64,000 nucleotides of DNA from Salinibacterium sp. NG253 (GCF_015864945.1 NZ_JADYWF010000002.1:186001-250000); one strand, 5' to 3'. Positions 16,925 through 26,851 are shown, numbered from the stretch's first letter. The notes: generated by a model not told the origin, from the letters alone. Numbers and translations: made by a program.

Positions 16925-18046
16925 ATGACAACGGTCTTCGTGGTGAACTCCGGTTCATCGTCGATCAAATGGGAGCTGCTCGATGCCGAGTCCGGTTCCG
17001 TCTATAGCGGCGGCATCGTGGAACGCATCGGGGAACCCGGCGGAGGAGCCGCGGACCACGACGACGGAATGCGGCAGATCTTGGCCGAGCTCGGGGACGA
17101 GCATCCGGCCGTCGTCGGCCATCGTGTGGTGCACGGCGGGGCGGAATTCACCCAAGCCACCGTGATTACAGATGCGGTTGAAGATCGGCTCGAAGAGATT
17201 TCGGTGCTGGCGCCATTGCACAACCCCGCCAACCTCAAAGGGATTCGGGCGGCGAGGGCGACATTCTCGACCGTGCCACACGTCGCAATTTTCGATACCG
17301 CGTTCCACGGAACGCTGCCGCCCCACGCCTACACGTACGCGATTAATACGGAACTGGCCCGAGTGCACGGCATCCGTCGCTACGGTTTTCACGGCACCTC
17401 ATACCGCTACGTTGCGGGGCGGACGGCCGCAGTGCTGGGCAAAGATCTCGCCGACCTCAAACTGATTGTGTTTCACCTCGGCAACGGGGCATCCGTGTGC
17501 GCGATCGACGGCGGTCGCAGCGTCGACACCTCAATGGGCATGACTCCGCTCGAGGGGCTCGTAATGGGCACCCGCTCCGGAAACATCGATCCTGGGGCAC
17601 TTTTTCATCTCGGCCGGGCAGGAATGGACCTCCCCGGATTAGACCACCTGCTTAACCGTGAGAGTGGATTGCTTGGCATGACCGGCACCGGAGATATGCG
17701 CGATGTGCAATCGAAGGCGGATGCTGGCGATGAGCAGGCGCAGGCGGCGCTCGGCGTTTACTACCACCGGCTCCGTCACTACCTTGGCGCGTATCTCGTG
17801 GCGCTGAGCGGGGCGGACGCAATCGTGTTCACCGCGGGCGTAGGCGAGAACAACGCGAACACGCGTCTGGCGACCGTCGAGGGTCTCGAATCGTTTGGGA
17901 TCGAGATGGATGTCGCCGCCAACGCCGCAGCAAATCGTGGCGAGCGCATCATCTCGGCATCCGATTCGCGCGTCAAGGTTCTCGTCATTCCCACCAACGA
18001 GGAACTGCAGATAGCACGGGAATCGGTTGAGGCTGTAACCCGATAG
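16925..18046 (+). CDS. ackA: Acetate kinase
   Basis: A 373-aa ASKHA-fold kinase with VVNSGSSSIKWEL at the N-terminus (first ATP/Mg motif), HRVVHGG, FDTAFHGTLP, RYGFHGTSYRY and FTAGVGENN. It transfers phosphate between acetyl phosphate and ADP, completing the Pta-AckA route. It is somewhat shorter than the ~400-aa E. coli enzyme, but all motifs are kept. The ATG is two bases after the pta stop, with AAGGAG overlapping the end of pta as ribosome binding site. Confidence 0.97.
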   Translation: MTTVFVVNSGSSSIKWELLDAESGSVYSGGIVERIGEPGGGAADHDDGMRQILAELGDEHPAVVGHRVVHGGAEFTQATVITDAVEDRLEEISVLAPLHNPANLKGIRAARATFSTVPHVAIFDTAFHGTLPPHAYTYAINTELARVHGIRRYGFHGTSYRYVAGRTAAVLGKDLADLKLIVFHLGNGASVCAIDGGRSVDTSMGMTPLEGLVMGTRSGNIDPGALFHLGRAGMDLPGLDHLLNRESGLLGMTGTGDMRDVQSKADAGDEQAQAALGVYYHRLRHYLGAYLVALSGADAIVFTAGVGENNANTRLATVEGLESFGIEMDVAANAAANRGERIISASDSRVKVLVIPTNEELQIARESVEAVTR

Positions 18047-18226
18047 ACCACTTCTTTGTCCCCCTAAAAGGCCTCTTGTATCGCCTCGCGCTGAGGTTTT
18101 ATCATGGGGCTGAGGCCGGATTCGGGCGGGCTCAACGTGGGGTCAACCACCCTGTGAGTAGCTAACCACTACTCGAGTTGAGACTGTGCATACCAAGCAC
18201 ACTGGCCTCGTGATCAGGGGGATATT

Positions 18227-21200
18227 GTGGTTTTCGGGGAACCAATTTTTAGTACGAACAAGACCAGTTGGGGGCTTGCTCGGGTAGTTCGCTTGACCGT
18301 TTCGACGGTCGCGGCGGCAGCGCTCGTCACGCTCTCGGTCTTTTCTGCCGGTGCTCCAGCGCAGGCGGCAGCCGGGGATGATTCCACCGCGGACGCGACT
18401 TTCTTGTCGGGCACGCTACTTGCGGGACTCCTTCCGGCGCAGATTGCACTTCTCGGAGCATCAGCCGCGAGCAATGACGGAACTCAGGCACAGCAGACGG
18501 ACACCTCCGGTGTCGGCGTGCTCGCGGCAGTAACTGCCACCGCTGGTGGCATCGGGGTGCCCATCGCTCTCGCCGATGCTGGCGTTCTCGGCACCTATGC
18601 TCAAGCCTCGAACGACGGTAGCTCAATCGCTGCAACAGGACTGGCTGATGCTTCAGGAGACATCGGGGCTTCCCTCTTCGACCTGACCGATCAGCCGTCG
18701 TCACTTTCTTTGGGGCTCGCCGAGGCGTTGGGCGCTGGCCTTGCGAGTGAACTGACAGCGCTCTCCCTTGAGGTCGGAGCAGCCAGCTCTCGTGCGTCCG
18801 CCGCCGCACCAGCGGCACCGACGGGATCCTACGAGATTGTGGGCGCTGAACTTCGGCTCACCAGTGACACTGTTGCAGGAGTAAGCGCCACGGTAGATGG
18901 CCTTGCAGCGACTCTGTCCGGCGCTGTTGATGCCGTTGCTGGGCCCAGCGGTTCGCTAGTGAGCGGTGTCTCTGGTATCGCTCTCAGCACGCTCAGTAGC
19001 CTGGGTGTGCTCTCGGTCGGCGATACCTCAGCGAGCGTGGCGCTTGATCTTCCCGCTGCGCTGGCTCCCGTGTACACACCGCTCACATCCGACGCCGTCA
19101 CCATCGACTTCGGCACGGGTGAGATTATCGTGGACTTGGCGGAGCTCAAAGGCGGTTCGCTGTCGGGGCTGCCGGTGGACACCTCTGTTCTTACGTCCAC
19201 CGAACTCGCTGCGATCACCGCTTCGGTAACTACTTTGGTCGGGCAATTTACTGACAATGTTGAGGATGCCGTCACGGCGGCGCTTACGGCGGCCGAAGTA
19301 AGCATCACCGTCGAGTTGGGGCTCGACCTTGGAGCTCTCCTTGGGGTTGTGCCGATTGTTGAGGTGACCGTTGATGGCACCCTCGGCGAAATTGCAACGT
19401 CCACGGCGACTATTGGGATTTCTGCGCTCTCTGGTCTCGTAAACATCTCCGCGCTTACGACCGCGATCGTCGGGGCGGCCATTGCGCCGCTAGTGTCGGA
19501 CCTGTTGGATCCAGACACGACCGCCCTCAAAGCATTCGTCGATGGTCTTCAGACCGGTGTTATCACTCCAGTAGTGACGCTTCTGAACCCGGTGCTTGAA
19601 GCTCTTGATACTGTTCTCGCGCTAACGGTCAACAACCAGCAGTTGCTCGGTGTTGCACCAGCCCAAGAGTTCGTTGAGACAGCTCTCCGTGTAGGTCTAC
19701 TCGCCCAGGGTCCGGTTGCAAGCCTTCTGGAGCTGGATGTCGCACGCTCCGCTGTTGGTCCCAACAGCGCCGGAGTTCGCCCCGCTATCGCCGATGTCGA
19801 TCCCACGAGCGGACCGGCAACCGGCGGCACAGCGGTCACGATCACGGGAACTGATTTCGGAGGCTCAACCGGCGTCACTTTCGATGGCGTCGCAGCCACT
19901 GACTTCGTTGTCGTGAGCGACACCGAAATCACCGTGACGAGCCCCGCGCATGCTGCGGGTGACGTCGATGTGATCATCCAACATCCTGCGGGTGCTTCGG
20001 ATGCTGCCGAGTTCATCTACACGCCGGTACCTCTCGTCTCCTCCCTCACACCGGACTTCGGTCCGATCGCCGGTGGCACTGTGGTGACCATCACTGGCTC
20101 TGAATTTACGGATGCCACGGGTGTCACTTTCGACGGAACCGACGGCACGTCATTCACCGTCGACAGCGACACTCAGATCACGGTGACGAGCCCGGCACAC
20201 GCCCTGGGCGCTGTCGACCTGATTATTGAACGCGCAACCGGCGACTCAGCTCCTGCCACGTTCACGTACCGCGGAGCGCCAACGGTTTCCGGTATGACAC
20301 CGACCGAGGGTCCGCTCGCGGGCGGCACAGAGGTCACCATCACGGGTGCCGGTTTCACGGGCTCCACGGGGGTTACCTTCGACGGCGCTGCCGGAACGTC
20401 GTTCACGGTCGTGAGTGACACCGAGATCACCGTCTCGAGCCCCGCGCATGCTGCAGAAACCATTGAGGTTGTCGTGCAGCATCCGATCGGAGATGTCGCC
20501 GCCGGTGACTTCACGTACACCGCTGCACCGATCATCTCCTCGCTATCGCCGAACATCGGACCAGTCGCGGGCGGTACTGCCGTGACGATCACGGGTACTG
20601 GTTTCACCGGGGCTACGGGAGTCACGTTCGATGGGGATGCCGGAACGTCGTTCACGGTGGTGAGCGATACCGAGATCACCGTTTCCACCCCGGCGCACGT
20701 GATTGGCGTTGTCGACGTGATCGTGCAGAGCACGCCATCCGATTCGTCCCCGGGCACTTTCGGCTATCAAGCCGCTCCGACAGTGTCTTCGATCGCTCCG
20801 GATGAGGGCCCGCTCGCGGGAGGAACAGAAGTCACGATCACCGGCACCGGTTTCACCGGGGCAACCGGCGTGACGTTCGACGGCGATGAAGGAACCTCGT
20901 TCACGGTCGTGAGTGACACTGAAATCACCGTCACCACCCCGGCAGGCACGGAGGGTGCTGCGGCCGTCGTAGTGGAGCACCCCGCTGGCGACGCTGACGC
21001 AGGAGACTTCACCTACGTTGCGGCACCGACCGTCTCCGCGATGAGTCCCGTTCTGGGACCGATCGCTGGCGGAACGGAAGTCACGATCACGGGCACCGGT
21101 TTCACCGGGGCAACGGGTGTGACCTTTGATGGGGATGCCGGAACGTCGCTCACGGTTGTGAGCGATACCGAGATCACTGTTGCCAGCCCGGCTCACGCGG

Positions 21201-22408
21201 TGGGCACCACTGCGGTCATCGTGCAGCACGTCGGCGGAAACGCTGCAGCAGGAGACTTCACGTTCCTCGCGAACCCCAGTGTCTCCGACCTGGCTCCGAG
21301 CTCCGGTCCTTTGGCTGGTGGCACCGTCGTCACGATCACCGGCACCGGCTTTACCGGGGCAACGGGAGTGACCTTTGACGGGGATGACGGAACGTCGCTC
21401 ACGGTCGTGAGCGACACTGAGATCACCGTGACGAGCCCGGCTCACGCAGCGGGTGATGCGGCAGTTGTGGTCGTGCATCCGATCGTCAATGCCGCGGCCG
21501 GCGACTTCACTTACACCGCAGCTCCGGCGATCGCGTCGTTGACGCCAAGCACGGGACCGGTAGCAGGCGGCACGGTCGTCACGATCACGGGAACTGGCTT
21601 CACGGGGGCGACCGGCGTGACCTTCGACGGAGATGACGGAACATCGTTCACGGTCGTGAGCGACACTGAAATTACCGTGACGAGTCCAGCGCACACCGCG
21701 GGAGATGTTGAGGTTGTGGTCACCCACGCGACCGGCGACTCGGCTCCTGCCGACTTCACCTACGTGGCTCCGCCCGCAGTGTCGTCGATTAGCCCGGATG
21801 AAGGGCCTCTTACCGGGGGAACTGAAGTGACGATCATCGGTTCTGGCTTCACTGGAGCAACCGGCGTCACGTTCGACGGGGACGACGGAACGTCATTCAC
21901 GGTCGTGAGCGACACTGAGATCACCGTGACTACTCCCGCTGGCTCGGAAGGTACCGCGGCTGTCGTGGTCCAGCATCCGAACGGCGATGCTGACGGCGGC
22001 GACTTCACCTACCTCGTTGCCCCCGTGGTCATGTCGATGACGCCGCTAGTCGGTCCCGATGATGGTGGCACTCTGGTGACGCTTCGCGGATCTGGATTCT
22101 CGGCCGCTACCGGAGCACGCTTCGGTGAGGTGTGGGGCTCCAACTTCACGGTTCTGAGTGACACAGTCGCAACGGTGGTCACTCCCGAACACGAAGCGAT
22201 GTGGGTTCCTGCGATGGTCGCCTCGGGCGCACTAGAGGTCAGCACGCCTGGCTTCACCTTCGAGCTCACCACACTGGCTGCAGCGGATGATGGCCTCGCC
22301 TTCACCGGTTCGTCCGGCTACCTAGGCGCTTGGCTCGCTTTTGCGCTCATCGGCGCCGGCGGACTGCTCATGATTTCTCGACGCCCCACCGGGCGCCACC
22401 GCGCGTGA
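18227..22408 (+). CDS. Giant LAxTG-anchored surface protein with ten TIG repeats
   Basis: 1393 aa. A signal peptide (residues ~20-48) ends near APAQA. Residues ~50-515 form an Ala/Ser/Thr/Val-rich region that resembles the actinobacterial 'choice-of-anchor G' proteins. Ten tandem IPT/TIG Ig-like domains of exactly 83 residues follow (521-1350), with the consensus GPLAGGTEVTITGTGFTGAT and later FTVVSDTEITV. The C-terminus has LAFTG at 1357-1361, a hydrophobic helix and an RRP...R tail, a class E sortase-type signal. The GTG start follows AGGGGGAT. A cell-wall-displayed adhesin or stalk is the simplest inference. Its position between ackA and dnaX is unusual. Confidence 0.9.
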   Translation: MVFGEPIFSTNKTSWGLARVVRLTVSTVAAAALVTLSVFSAGAPAQAAAGDDSTADATFLSGTLLAGLLPAQIALLGASAASNDGTQAQQTDTSGVGVLAAVTATAGGIGVPIALADAGVLGTYAQASNDGSSIAATGLADASGDIGASLFDLTDQPSSLSLGLAEALGAGLASELTALSLEVGAASSRASAAAPAAPTGSYEIVGAELRLTSDTVAGVSATVDGLAATLSGAVDAVAGPSGSLVSGVSGIALSTLSSLGVLSVGDTSASVALDLPAALAPVYTPLTSDAVTIDFGTGEIIVDLAELKGGSLSGLPVDTSVLTSTELAAITASVTTLVGQFTDNVEDAVTAALTAAEVSITVELGLDLGALLGVVPIVEVTVDGTLGEIATSTATIGISALSGLVNISALTTAIVGAAIAPLVSDLLDPDTTALKAFVDGLQTGVITPVVTLLNPVLEALDTVLALTVNNQQLLGVAPAQEFVETALRVGLLAQGPVASLLELDVARSAVGPNSAGVRPAIADVDPTSGPATGGTAVTITGTDFGGSTGVTFDGVAATDFVVVSDTEITVTSPAHAAGDVDVIIQHPAGASDAAEFIYTPVPLVSSLTPDFGPIAGGTVVTITGSEFTDATGVTFDGTDGTSFTVDSDTQITVTSPAHALGAVDLIIERATGDSAPATFTYRGAPTVSGMTPTEGPLAGGTEVTITGAGFTGSTGVTFDGAAGTSFTVVSDTEITVSSPAHAAETIEVVVQHPIGDVAAGDFTYTAAPIISSLSPNIGPVAGGTAVTITGTGFTGATGVTFDGDAGTSFTVVSDTEITVSTPAHVIGVVDVIVQSTPSDSSPGTFGYQAAPTVSSIAPDEGPLAGGTEVTITGTGFTGATGVTFDGDEGTSFTVVSDTEITVTTPAGTEGAAAVVVEHPAGDADAGDFTYVAAPTVSAMSPVLGPIAGGTEVTITGTGFTGATGVTFDGDAGTSLTVVSDTEITVASPAHAVGTTAVIVQHVGGNAAAGDFTFLANPSVSDLAPSSGPLAGGTVVTITGTGFTGATGVTFDGDDGTSLTVVSDTEITVTSPAHAAGDAAVVVVHPIVNAAAGDFTYTAAPAIASLTPSTGPVAGGTVVTITGTGFTGATGVTFDGDDGTSFTVVSDTEITVTSPAHTAGDVEVVVTHATGDSAPADFTYVAPPAVSSISPDEGPLTGGTEVTIIGSGFTGATGVTFDGDDGTSFTVVSDTEITVTTPAGSEGTAAVVVQHPNGDADGGDFTYLVAPVVMSMTPLVGPDDGGTLVTLRGSGFSAATGARFGEVWGSNFTVLSDTVATVVTPEHEAMWVPAMVASGALEVSTPGFTFELTTLAAADDGLAFTGSSGYLGAWLAFALIGAGGLLMISRRPTGRHRA
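19787..22276 (+). repeat. Ten tandem 249-bp repeats encoding TIG domains
   Basis: Ten in-frame units of 249 bp each start at 19787, 20036, 20285 and so on. Units 4-9 are the most alike at the nucleotide level (for example ACGATCACCGGCACCGG and GTCGTGAGCGACACTGAGAT recur nearly unchanged). Units 1, 2 and especially 10 are more divergent, as expected if the ends recombine less. Copy number could change by unequal crossover. Confidence 0.93.
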
Positions 22409-22412
22409 ATAG

Positions 22413-22442
22413 GGGTGGCAGCGCACTGGAGCGCTGCCACCC
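22413..22442 (+). terminator. Perfect hairpin after the TIG protein
   Basis: GGGTGGCAGCGC and GCGCTGCCACCC form a 12-bp perfect stem beginning five bases after the stop codon. No T tract follows. It is probably the terminator or a 3'-end stabiliser of the surface protein mRNA. Confidence 0.65.
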
Positions 22443-22467
22443 AATCACTCGCCTCGAGAGCTAAGTG

Positions 22468-22506
22468 CGTGCAGGGTTTTCCCACCCCCCGGGTTGGCCC
22501 TGCACG
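22468..22506. repeat. Strong inverted repeat with C-rich apex upstream of dnaX
   Basis: CGTGCAGGG (22468-22476) pairs perfectly with CCCTGCACG (22498-22506). The 21-base interior contains a run of six or more C and a possible small ACCC/GGGT stem. A further hairpin, TGGTCGG/CCGACCA, lies at 22546-22566. Function is unknown; possibilities are an additional terminator, a small RNA or a dnaX leader element. Confidence 0.55.
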
Positions 22507-22691
22507 TCTATTCGGGTAACGCTTGCCACGGATCAGGTGTGGCTGTGGTCGGTAACCAGCCGACCAGAGATGATTCGGGGCGGGCGGCGATACGGTTTGG
22601 TCGATTTCACACAACTTTGAGATGAGTGTGGGCTGTGCCTGTTCGCTCACCGCACGTTGGGATCGTCAGCGGGCACGACTACGCTAGGGGC

Positions 22692-24890
22692 GTGGTTGCT
22701 GCCCTATATCGCCGATACCGGCCCGAGACTTTTGCTGAACTCATCGGCCAGTCTCAAGTGACCGATCCGCTGCGCACAGCGTTGCGCACCGATCGGGTCA
22801 ATCATGCGTACCTGTTTAGTGGTCCGCGTGGGTGTGGCAAGACGACATCCGCCCGCATTTTGGCGCGTTGTCTCAACTGTGCCGAGGGCCCGACCGACAC
22901 TCCCTGTGGGGTGTGTGCGTCGTGTGTAGAGCTGTCGCGTGATGGTGGCGGTTCGCTCGATGTTGTCGAGATCGACGCGGCAAGCCACAACGGTGTTGAG
23001 GATGCCCGTGACCTGCGCGAGCGCGCAGTGTTCGCCCCGGCCCGCGACCGTTTCAAGATCTTCATTCTCGACGAGGCGCACATGGTGACGCCTCAGGGCT
23101 TCAACGCGATGCTCAAGATTGTTGAAGAGCCGCCGGAGCACGTGAAGTTCATCTTCGCGACGACCGAGCCTGACAAGGTGATCGGCACGATTCGTTCGCG
23201 CACCCATCACTACCCGTTCCGTTTGGTTCCGCCGGCCCAGATGCTCGACTACGTTCAGCAGCTGTGCGAAAGCGAGAACGTCGAAGTGGAGCCCGGAGTG
23301 CTTCCCCTCGTTGTTCGTGCCGGTGGCGGTTCGGTGCGCGATACTCTCTCGCTGCTCGATCAACTCATCGCTGGCTCCGACACCGCAACGGTCGGCTACG
23401 AGCGCGCCGTTGCGCTGCTGGGTTACACCCACGCCGAGCTACTCGACGAAGTGATTGACGCCCTCGGCACCGGCGACGCTGCCGCTGCGTTCTCGTCGGT
23501 CGACCGCGTCATCCAGACCGGTCAAGACCCGCGTCGTTTCGTCGAAGATCTTCTGGAGCGGATGCGCGACCTCATCGTTGTCGCAGCCACCGCAGACAAC
23601 GCCGCCTCCGTGCTGCGCGGCATCCCGCAAGACCAGCTTGAGCGCATGGCGCAGCAGGCCCACACACTGGGTGCCGCTGAGCTATCGCGCGCAGCCGATG
23701 TGATCAACGCTGCGCTCTCAGAAATGACCGGCGCAACCTCACCGCGGCTTCATCTTGAACTGATGATCGCGCGCATTTTGGTTCCCGCGAGCGATAACAC
23801 CCAACGTGGTGCACTCGCGCGGGTTGAGCGCCTCGAACGTCGCATCGGTATCGAGGGTGATGCACCCATCGCCGCGGCTCCCGCTGCCAGTGCGGCACCG
23901 TCGCGTGCTGCGGCACCGGCGGCTGCTCCTGCTTCCGCACCGGCGGCTGCCCCCGCTGAACGTGCCGCTGCGCAGACACCTGCCGCGACGCCGCCGGCAC
24001 CCGCGGCTGGTTCGGCGACTCCGGCTGCCTCACCGCCGGCGCCCGCAGCATCCAGTACGGGGCTCTCTGCCCCCGCTGCGCCGCGCACGACGCCCGTATC
24101 GTTTCAGCAGGTCAAAGATGCCTGGCCCGAAATTCTTGATGTGGTCGAGAACCTCAAGCGCACCGCGTGGATGGTCGTGTTCACGGCTAAGCCTCTTGAG
24201 CTTCGCGACGAGAAGATTTTGGTGCTCTCGTTCCCCAGCCAACGCGACGTTGATGCTCTCAAGCAGCGCAGTGCTCCCGGCGAAGGAGTCGGCGACTATC
24301 TCAAGAAGGCAGTCGTGCACGTGCTCGGTTTCGAGCCCGCGTTCATCGCCAAAGTTGAGGGTGCCCCGTCGGCGCCTCCCGCTGAGCACCCAGCACCGCC
24401 GGCAGCACCGCAGCAGGAATCGCGGATGCCGGTCCCGGAGGTTTCGCCGGAACCCACGGCTCAGCCGCGCTCGCCGCAGCGCACCGCGCCCGCCGTTGAT
24501 GAGGGCCCCGAGCCTGAGGAACCTGCGCCGGCCGAAGATCGTGAACCCGGGGGATGGGCTGTAGCGGCTATCCCTGAGTCCGAGCCAGAATCCGAGGGCG
24601 ACCCTTCCGCAGCACGCGGTGGCGCTGCAGCGCAACGCACTGCTAACGCGCAAGCGCAGCAAGCTCAGCAAGCGGCGAAGAAGCCGACGGCCGACCGGTT
24701 GGCTGAAGCGGCAGCAGCTGCACCTCCAGCCCCACCAGAATCAATGGCGAAAGCAGCGATGTCGGCAACGGCAGCGCAAATGGATCGTTCGCGTTATGGC
24801 GAATCCGTTGTGCGCGAACTGCTGAACGCAACCTTTATCGAAGAAGAGCAAGTGGCTCCCCGCGTGGTGCCGCAGCCGAGAGACGAGTAA
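22692..24890 (+). CDS. dnaX: DNA polymerase III subunit gamma/tau
   Basis: 732 aa from the GTG at 22692, chosen because the protein then begins VVAALYRRYRPETF as in the family. The AAA+ clamp-loader domain holds Walker A GPRGCGKTTSA, a zinc-binding region with four cysteines in CLNCAEGP...CGVCASC, Walker B ILDEAH and the sensor 1 region FIFATTEPDKV. A long Ala/Pro-rich linker (~residues 395-480) precedes the tau-specific C-terminal domain, which should contact the polymerase. No frameshift signal for a separate gamma form was recognised. recR follows after three bases. Confidence 0.96.
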   Translation: MVAALYRRYRPETFAELIGQSQVTDPLRTALRTDRVNHAYLFSGPRGCGKTTSARILARCLNCAEGPTDTPCGVCASCVELSRDGGGSLDVVEIDAASHNGVEDARDLRERAVFAPARDRFKIFILDEAHMVTPQGFNAMLKIVEEPPEHVKFIFATTEPDKVIGTIRSRTHHYPFRLVPPAQMLDYVQQLCESENVEVEPGVLPLVVRAGGGSVRDTLSLLDQLIAGSDTATVGYERAVALLGYTHAELLDEVIDALGTGDAAAAFSSVDRVIQTGQDPRRFVEDLLERMRDLIVVAATADNAASVLRGIPQDQLERMAQQAHTLGAAELSRAADVINAALSEMTGATSPRLHLELMIARILVPASDNTQRGALARVERLERRIGIEGDAPIAAAPAASAAPSRAAAPAAAPASAPAAAPAERAAAQTPAATPPAPAAGSATPAASPPAPAASSTGLSAPAAPRTTPVSFQQVKDAWPEILDVVENLKRTAWMVVFTAKPLELRDEKILVLSFPSQRDVDALKQRSAPGEGVGDYLKKAVVHVLGFEPAFIAKVEGAPSAPPAEHPAPPAAPQQESRMPVPEVSPEPTAQPRSPQRTAPAVDEGPEPEEPAPAEDREPGGWAVAAIPESEPESEGDPSAARGGAAAQRTANAQAQQAQQAAKKPTADRLAEAAAAAPPAPPESMAKAAMSATAAQMDRSRYGESVVRELLNATFIEEEQVAPRVVPQPRDE

Positions 24891-24893
24891 CCC

Positions 24894-25493
24894 GTGTACG
24901 ACGGAATTGTTCAAGAACTGATCGACGAGCTCGGTCGGCTTCCCGGCATCGGGCCCAAGTCTGCTCAGCGCATCGCATTCCACATTTTGCAGACCGAAAG
25001 TTTTGATGTTCGTCGGCTTGCAGAACTGCTCAACGACATCCGCGACAAAGTGCATTTTTGCGCCATTTGCGGCAACGTAACCGAGCACGACACGTGTTCG
25101 ATTTGTCGGGATGCTCGGCGCTCGCCGGCCACGATTTGTGTTGTCGAAGAGGCAAAAGACGTCGTCGCTATCGAGCGCACTCGCGAATTCCACGGGCTGT
25201 ATCATGTACTCGGTGGAGCTATCAGCCCCATCGATGGAATTGGTCCCGACCAGTTGCGCATCAAGCAGCTGTTGGGCCGGTTAGCTGACGGCGTCGTCAC
25301 AGAAGTCATCATCGCGACCGACCCCAATCTCGAAGGTGAAGCAACCGCTACGTACCTCACGCGGCTTCTCGTTCAACCCAACCTTCGTATTTCTCGCCTC
25401 GCATCCGGTCTCCCGGTCGGCGGAGATCTGGAATATGCCGACGAGGTCACTCTCGGTCGTGCATTTGAAGGTCGTCGAACGATCGACAACTAG
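24894..25493 (+). CDS. recR: Recombination mediator RecR
   Basis: 199 aa. It starts with [25 protein letters not shown] (helix-hairpin-helix), then a C4 zinc finger ([16 protein letters not shown]) and a Toprim domain ([14 protein letters not shown]). It acts with RecO and RecF to load RecA at single-stranded gaps. The GTG start lies three bases after dnaX, so the pair is cotranscribed. The ybaB/ebfC gene often found between dnaX and recR in other bacteria is absent here. Confidence 0.96.
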   Translation: MYDGIVQELIDELGRLPGIGPKSAQRIAFHILQTESFDVRRLAELLNDIRDKVHFCAICGNVTEHDTCSICRDARRSPATICVVEEAKDVVAIERTREFHGLYHVLGGAISPIDGIGPDQLRIKQLLGRLADGVVTEVIIATDPNLEGEATATYLTRLLVQPNLRISRLASGLPVGGDLEYADEVTLGRAFEGRRTIDN

Positions 25494-25585
25494 CCCTCCC
25501 GTAACGAACTCGGCGGATGGTGCTGGCACCGTTAGACTCGCATTTTGGGCACCTGCTGCCCGATCAACCACGCTTCAGGAGAACA

Positions 25586-26851
25586 ATGAGCCTCATCGTT
25601 CAGAAGTTCGGTGGCTCGTCCGTTGCCGACGCTGAGAGTATTAAGCGCGTCGCTAAGCGCATTGTCGAGACCCGCAAGGCCGGAAACGACGTTGTTGTTG
25701 TCGTTTCAGCCATGGGTGACACCACCGACGAACTCTTCGATCTCGCCGCGCAAGTCGTGCCAGTGCCGACCGGGCGCGAGCTCGACATGCTGCTTACCGC
25801 AGGCGAACGAATTTCGATGGCGTTGCTCGCCATGGCGATCAAGGGCTTGGGCGTCGACGCTCGCAGTTACACCGGCAGCCAGGCCGGAATGGTCACGGAT
25901 GCCCAGCACGGTGCCGCGCGTATCGTGGAGGTTTCTCCTCGCCGCGTCAAAGAAGCCCTCGACGATGGCGCTATCGCGATCGTCGCAGGCTTCCAAGGAT
26001 TCAACCGGGGAACCGGAGACATTACGACTCTCGGTCGCGGTGGCTCAGACACCACCGCGGTAGCCCTCGCCGCCGCGCTCGGTGCCGAGACGTGCGAAAT
26101 CTATACCGACGTCGATGGCATTTTTACGGCTGATCCCCGCATCGTGAAGTCCGCGGGCAAGGTCGATGTCGTCACGAGCGAAGAAATGTTGGAGCTTGCT
26201 GCGGCAGGCGCCAAGGTGCTCGATGTGCGCGCTGTGGAATATGCGCGCCGGCACGGGGTAACGATCCACGTGCGGTCGTCGTTCAATAACAACACGGGCA
26301 CGTTGGTAGTCAATCCGAAGGATGGAGAGAGCGTGGAAGAAGCAATCATCACAGGTGTTGCCTCCGATCTGAGCGAAGCGAAGATCACGGTGGTAGGAGT
26401 TCCTGATGTTCCAGGAAAGGCTGCACAGATCTTTACGATCGTGGCCACCGCTAATGCCAACATCGACATGATCGTTCAGAACGTTTCTGAGGCGGCCACC
26501 GGTCGCACCGACATCTCCTTCACTCTGAAGAAGTCGGATGCCGAAGATGTGCTTCGAGCGTTGACCTTCAATCAAGAAGAGGTTGGCTTCGAGTCGCTGC
26601 AGCACGATGACCAGATCGGAAAGCTCTCCGTGGTCGGCGGCGGCATGCGCACCAACGCTGGAGTGTCGGCTCGACTGTTCACAGCTCTGTTCGAGGCTGG
26701 CATCAACATGGAAATGATCTCCACCAGTGAGATTCGCATTTCTGTCGTCACGCGTGCTGACACCGTCGCCGAGGCGGTTCGCGTGGTGCACACGGCGTTC
26801 GGCCTTGATGGCGATGAAGAAGCTGTTGTGCACGCGGGAACGGGCCGCTAA
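25586..26851 (+). CDS. lysC: Aspartate kinase, with internal beta-subunit start
   Basis: 421 aa from ATG 25586 (AGGAG ten bases upstream), the usual length of the actinobacterial enzyme. [12 protein letters not shown] opens the kinase domain and [16 protein letters not shown] lies in it. Two C-terminal ACT domains ([17 protein letters not shown] and [14 protein letters not shown]) mediate feedback control by lysine/threonine. It phosphorylates L-aspartate as the first step towards Lys, Met, Thr and cell-wall diamino acids. A GTG at codon 250 with its own ribosome binding site predicts a separate beta subunit, as in corynebacterial lysC. asd lies downstream. Confidence 0.97.
   Translation: MSLIVQKFGGSSVADAESIKRVAKRIVETRKAGNDVVVVVSAMGDTTDELFDLAAQVVPVPTGRELDMLLTAGERISMALLAMAIKGLGVDARSYTGSQAGMVTDAQHGAARIVEVSPRRVKEALDDGAIAIVAGFQGFNRGTGDITTLGRGGSDTTAVALAAALGAETCEIYTDVDGIFTADPRIVKSAGKVDVVTSEEMLELAAAGAKVLDVRAVEYARRHGVTIHVRSSFNNNTGTLVVNPKDGESVEEAIITGVASDLSEAKITVVGVPDVPGKAAQIFTIVATANANIDMIVQNVSEAATGRTDISFTLKKSDAEDVLRALTFNQEEVGFESLQHDDQIGKLSVVGGGMRTNAGVSARLFTALFEAGINMEMISTSEIRISVVTRADTVAEAVRVVHTAFGLDGDEEAVVHAGTGR
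26324..26335 (+). promoter_or_regulatory. Internal ribosome binding site and GTG start for LysC beta subunit
   Basis: GGAG at 26324-26327 lies five bases before an in-frame GTG at 26333 (codon 250). It begins a 172-aa product [20 protein letters not shown]..., matching the known beta-subunit start of alpha2beta2 aspartokinases in Corynebacterium. Direct evidence is the spacing and the equivalent position; expression is inferred. Confidence 0.7.

Noticed and set aside
20543-21727. Long open frame (394 codons) on the minus strand across the TIG repeats, with several 82-codon relatives
   Set aside because: It repeats with the same 249-bp period and mirrors the + strand repeats. It is a by-product of the repeat composition and has no start context or family features.
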